A stretch of DNA of 64,000 nt, taken from assembly GCF_000165835.1 (NCBI RefSeq), contig NC_014640.1:3534001-3598000 (forward strand), given 5' to 3'. Positions within the stretch are counted from its first letter, which is position 1. Each line of letters starts with the position of its first letter. This stretch comes from Achromobacter xylosoxidans A8 (lineage in GTDB: Bacteria; Pseudomonadota; Gammaproteobacteria; Burkholderiales; Burkholderiaceae_B). Both the position numbers and the translations under genes were made by a program. The notes below the pieces were generated by a model. The model had not been told where the DNA came from. It made no database searches and saw only the letters and a list, made by a program, of their open reading frames with translations. Shown in pieces: positions 62,741-64,000 of this stretch.

Positions 62741-63522
62741 TCATCGTGCCCGATCTCTTAGAACTCGATCACCTTTCTCTCGCCTACGACACCCCGGCGG
62801 GCCTCAAGCCCGTGGTGCAGGACCTGACGCTGGGCCTGCCCGTCGGACATATCGGCTGCCTGCTGGGTGAATCCGGCTGCGGCAAGACCACCGTGCTGCG
62901 CGCCATTGCCGGCTTCGAGCCGGTGCGGGCCGGACGCATCCTGCTGGACGGCACGGTCATTTCTTCGCCCACCGTGCAGGTGGCGCCCGAGCATCGCCGC
63001 GTGGGCATGATGTTCCAGGACTATGCGCTGTTTCCGCACTTGTCGGTAGCGCTGAACGTGGCCTTCGGCCTGCGCAAGCTGGCGCGCCCGGAGCGCGCGC
63101 GCCGCGTCGAAGAGATGCTGGAACTGGTGGGTCTGGCGCATGCCGCCAACAGCTATCCCCACGAGATTTCCGGCGGCCAGCAACAGCGCGTGGCGCTGGC
63201 GCGCGCGCTGGCGCCCTCGCCCGACCTGCTGCTGCTGGACGAGCCGTTCTCGAACCTGGACGTGGACACGCGCGAACGCCTGGCCTTCGAAGTGCGCGAC
63301 ATCCTCAAGACCACCGGCCACACGGCCATCCTGGTGACGCACAACCAGGCCGAAGCCTTCGCCATCGCGGACCGCATCGGCGTCATGTCCCAGGGCAGCA
63401 TCGCGCAGTGGGATACGCCCTATAACCTGCACCATCATCCCGCCAGCGACTTCGTGCGCGATTTCATCCGCCGCGAAGCGCTGGAAGAGCGGCGCGAGCA
63501 GGCCTACGCCCGCGGCCGCTGA
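62737..63522 (+). CDS. fbpC: Ferric iron ABC transporter ATPase FbpC
   Basis: 261 residues: Walker A GESGCGKTT, Q-loop MMFQDYALFPHLSV, signature ISGGQQQRVALAR, Walker B LLLLDEPFSNLD, switch LVTHNQAEAFA. This is shorter than classical FbpC (about 350), lacking the C-terminal regulatory domain. The start is uncertain: TTG at 62737 overlaps the fbpB stop, and GTG at 62746 is the alternative; there is no early ATG. Confidence 0.92.
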   Translation: MIIVPDLLELDHLSLAYDTPAGLKPVVQDLTLGLPVGHIGCLLGESGCGKTTVLRAIAGFEPVRAGRILLDGTVISSPTVQVAPEHRRVGMMFQDYALFPHLSVALNVAFGLRKLARPERARRVEEMLELVGLAHAANSYPHEISGGQQQRVALARALAPSPDLLLLDEPFSNLDVDTRERLAFEVRDILKTTGHTAILVTHNQAEAFAIADRIGVMSQGSIAQWDTPYNLHHHPASDFVRDFIRREALEERREQAYARGR

Positions 63523-63537
63523 TTCTGCGCCGGCCGC

Positions 63538-64000
63538 TCAGTCGGCCGACAGCTTCACCTTCTGCGACAAGGCCTTGAAGGCCTCGTGCTGGCTTTGGGT
63601 CAGGCGTTCCACTTCCTGCGGCGTGGAACCGTAGGGCATGAAGCCGGCCTGCTCCAGCTTGGTCTTCACTTCCGGCAAGGCCAGCGCCCATTGGAAGGCT
63701 TCGCTCAGGGTCCGGGTCACTTCCGGCGACATCTTCGCCGGGCCATAGACCGCGAACCAGGGATCGACCACGGCGGCTTCATAGCCCAGCTCGGCCAGCG
63801 TCGGCACATCCGGCAAGGCCGGCGCGCGCTTGCTGCCGGTCACCGCCAACGCATGCACCTTGCCCGCCTTGATATGCGGCAGCGACGCCGGCAGATTGTC
63901 GAACATCACCGGCAGATGGCCGCCCAGCAAGTCGTTCAGGCCCTGCGCGCTGCCCTTGTAAGGGATGTGCTGCATGCCGGCGCCGGTCAGCTGGTCGAAC
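63538..64000 (-). CDS. Bug-family TTT solute receptor, C-terminal part
   Basis: The frame is open to the window edge, giving about 154 C-terminal residues of a Bug protein. IPYKGSAQGLNDLLGGHLPV, VHALAVTGSKRAPALPDVPT and LAELGYEAAVVDPWFAVYGP match the second half of the other Bug proteins in this window. The gene starts beyond 64000. It is convergent with fbpC, only 15 bases away. Confidence 0.9.
   Translation of the reverse strand, partial: FDQLTGAGMQHIPYKGSAQGLNDLLGGHLPVMFDNLPASLPHIKAGKVHALAVTGSKRAPALPDVPTLAELGYEAAVVDPWFAVYGPAKMSPEVTRTLSEAFQWALALPEVKTKLEQAGFMPYGSTPQEVERLTQSQHEAFKALSQKVKLSAD

Overview
This is 64 kb of GC-rich chromosomal DNA, densely packed with genes on both strands. It looks like a betaproteobacterium of the Alcaligenaceae (Achromobacter or Bordetella type). 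The reasons are four Bug-type tripartite-tricarboxylate (TTT) receptor proteins that stand without their membrane subunits, several LysR-type regulators each divergent from a catabolic operon, the dps-oxyR-recG order, and Liv, Ugp and Fbp ABC transporters of typical beta-proteobacterial form. The genus is an inference. I saw no rRNA, tRNA, insertion sequence, prophage or CRISPR array.

Layout: 0-5.6 kb holds the end of a PbpG-type endopeptidase, a shortened YheS-like ABC-F ATPase, and a LysR regulator divergent from a Bug receptor/sulfatase operon. 5.6-9 kb holds an IclR regulator divergent from a self-sufficient CYP116B-type cytochrome P450. 9-16.4 kb holds psd, an FMN 2-hydroxy-acid dehydrogenase, a GNAT, a membrane metallophosphoesterase, an AsnC/Lrp regulator divergent from an MFS exporter, and a GAF-PAS-GGEEF protein. 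16.5-19.7 kb holds metQ divergent from rocD-arginase, with an unusual inverted-repeat-rich spacer. 20-27.4 kb holds a Leu/Ile/Val-type binding protein with an alcohol dehydrogenase, a RES-Xre toxin-antitoxin pair, DUF423, a DMT transporter, two glutathione transferases and a PQQ-type sugar dehydrogenase.

27.4-31.7 kb is a LysR/Bug/D-aminoacylase/racemase cluster that reads as an N-acyl-D-amino-acid scavenging unit. 31.7-36.7 kb is a complete livKHMGF operon. 37-38.5 kb is proC-yhhQ. 38.7-43.1 kb is ugpBAEC. 43.2-47.4 kb holds MipA, a degenerate beta-lactamase-fold lipoprotein and a two-component system. 47.6-53.9 kb holds an orphan LivK paralogue, an RBBP9-type hydrolase, dps, oxyR, recG and ridA. 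54.1-54.9 kb is a Fic/antitoxin pair. 54.9-58.6 kb is a LysR/split-AtuA/Bug cluster. 58.8-63.5 kb is fpr divergent from fbpABC, with an FNR-type and a Fur-type site in the spacer. The window ends inside a fourth Bug gene.

Most of the window is housekeeping plus nutrient-uptake islands. The most notable signals are regulatory: compact dyads between divergent genes, stem-loops at all three binding-protein/permease junctions, and the metQ-rocD spacer.
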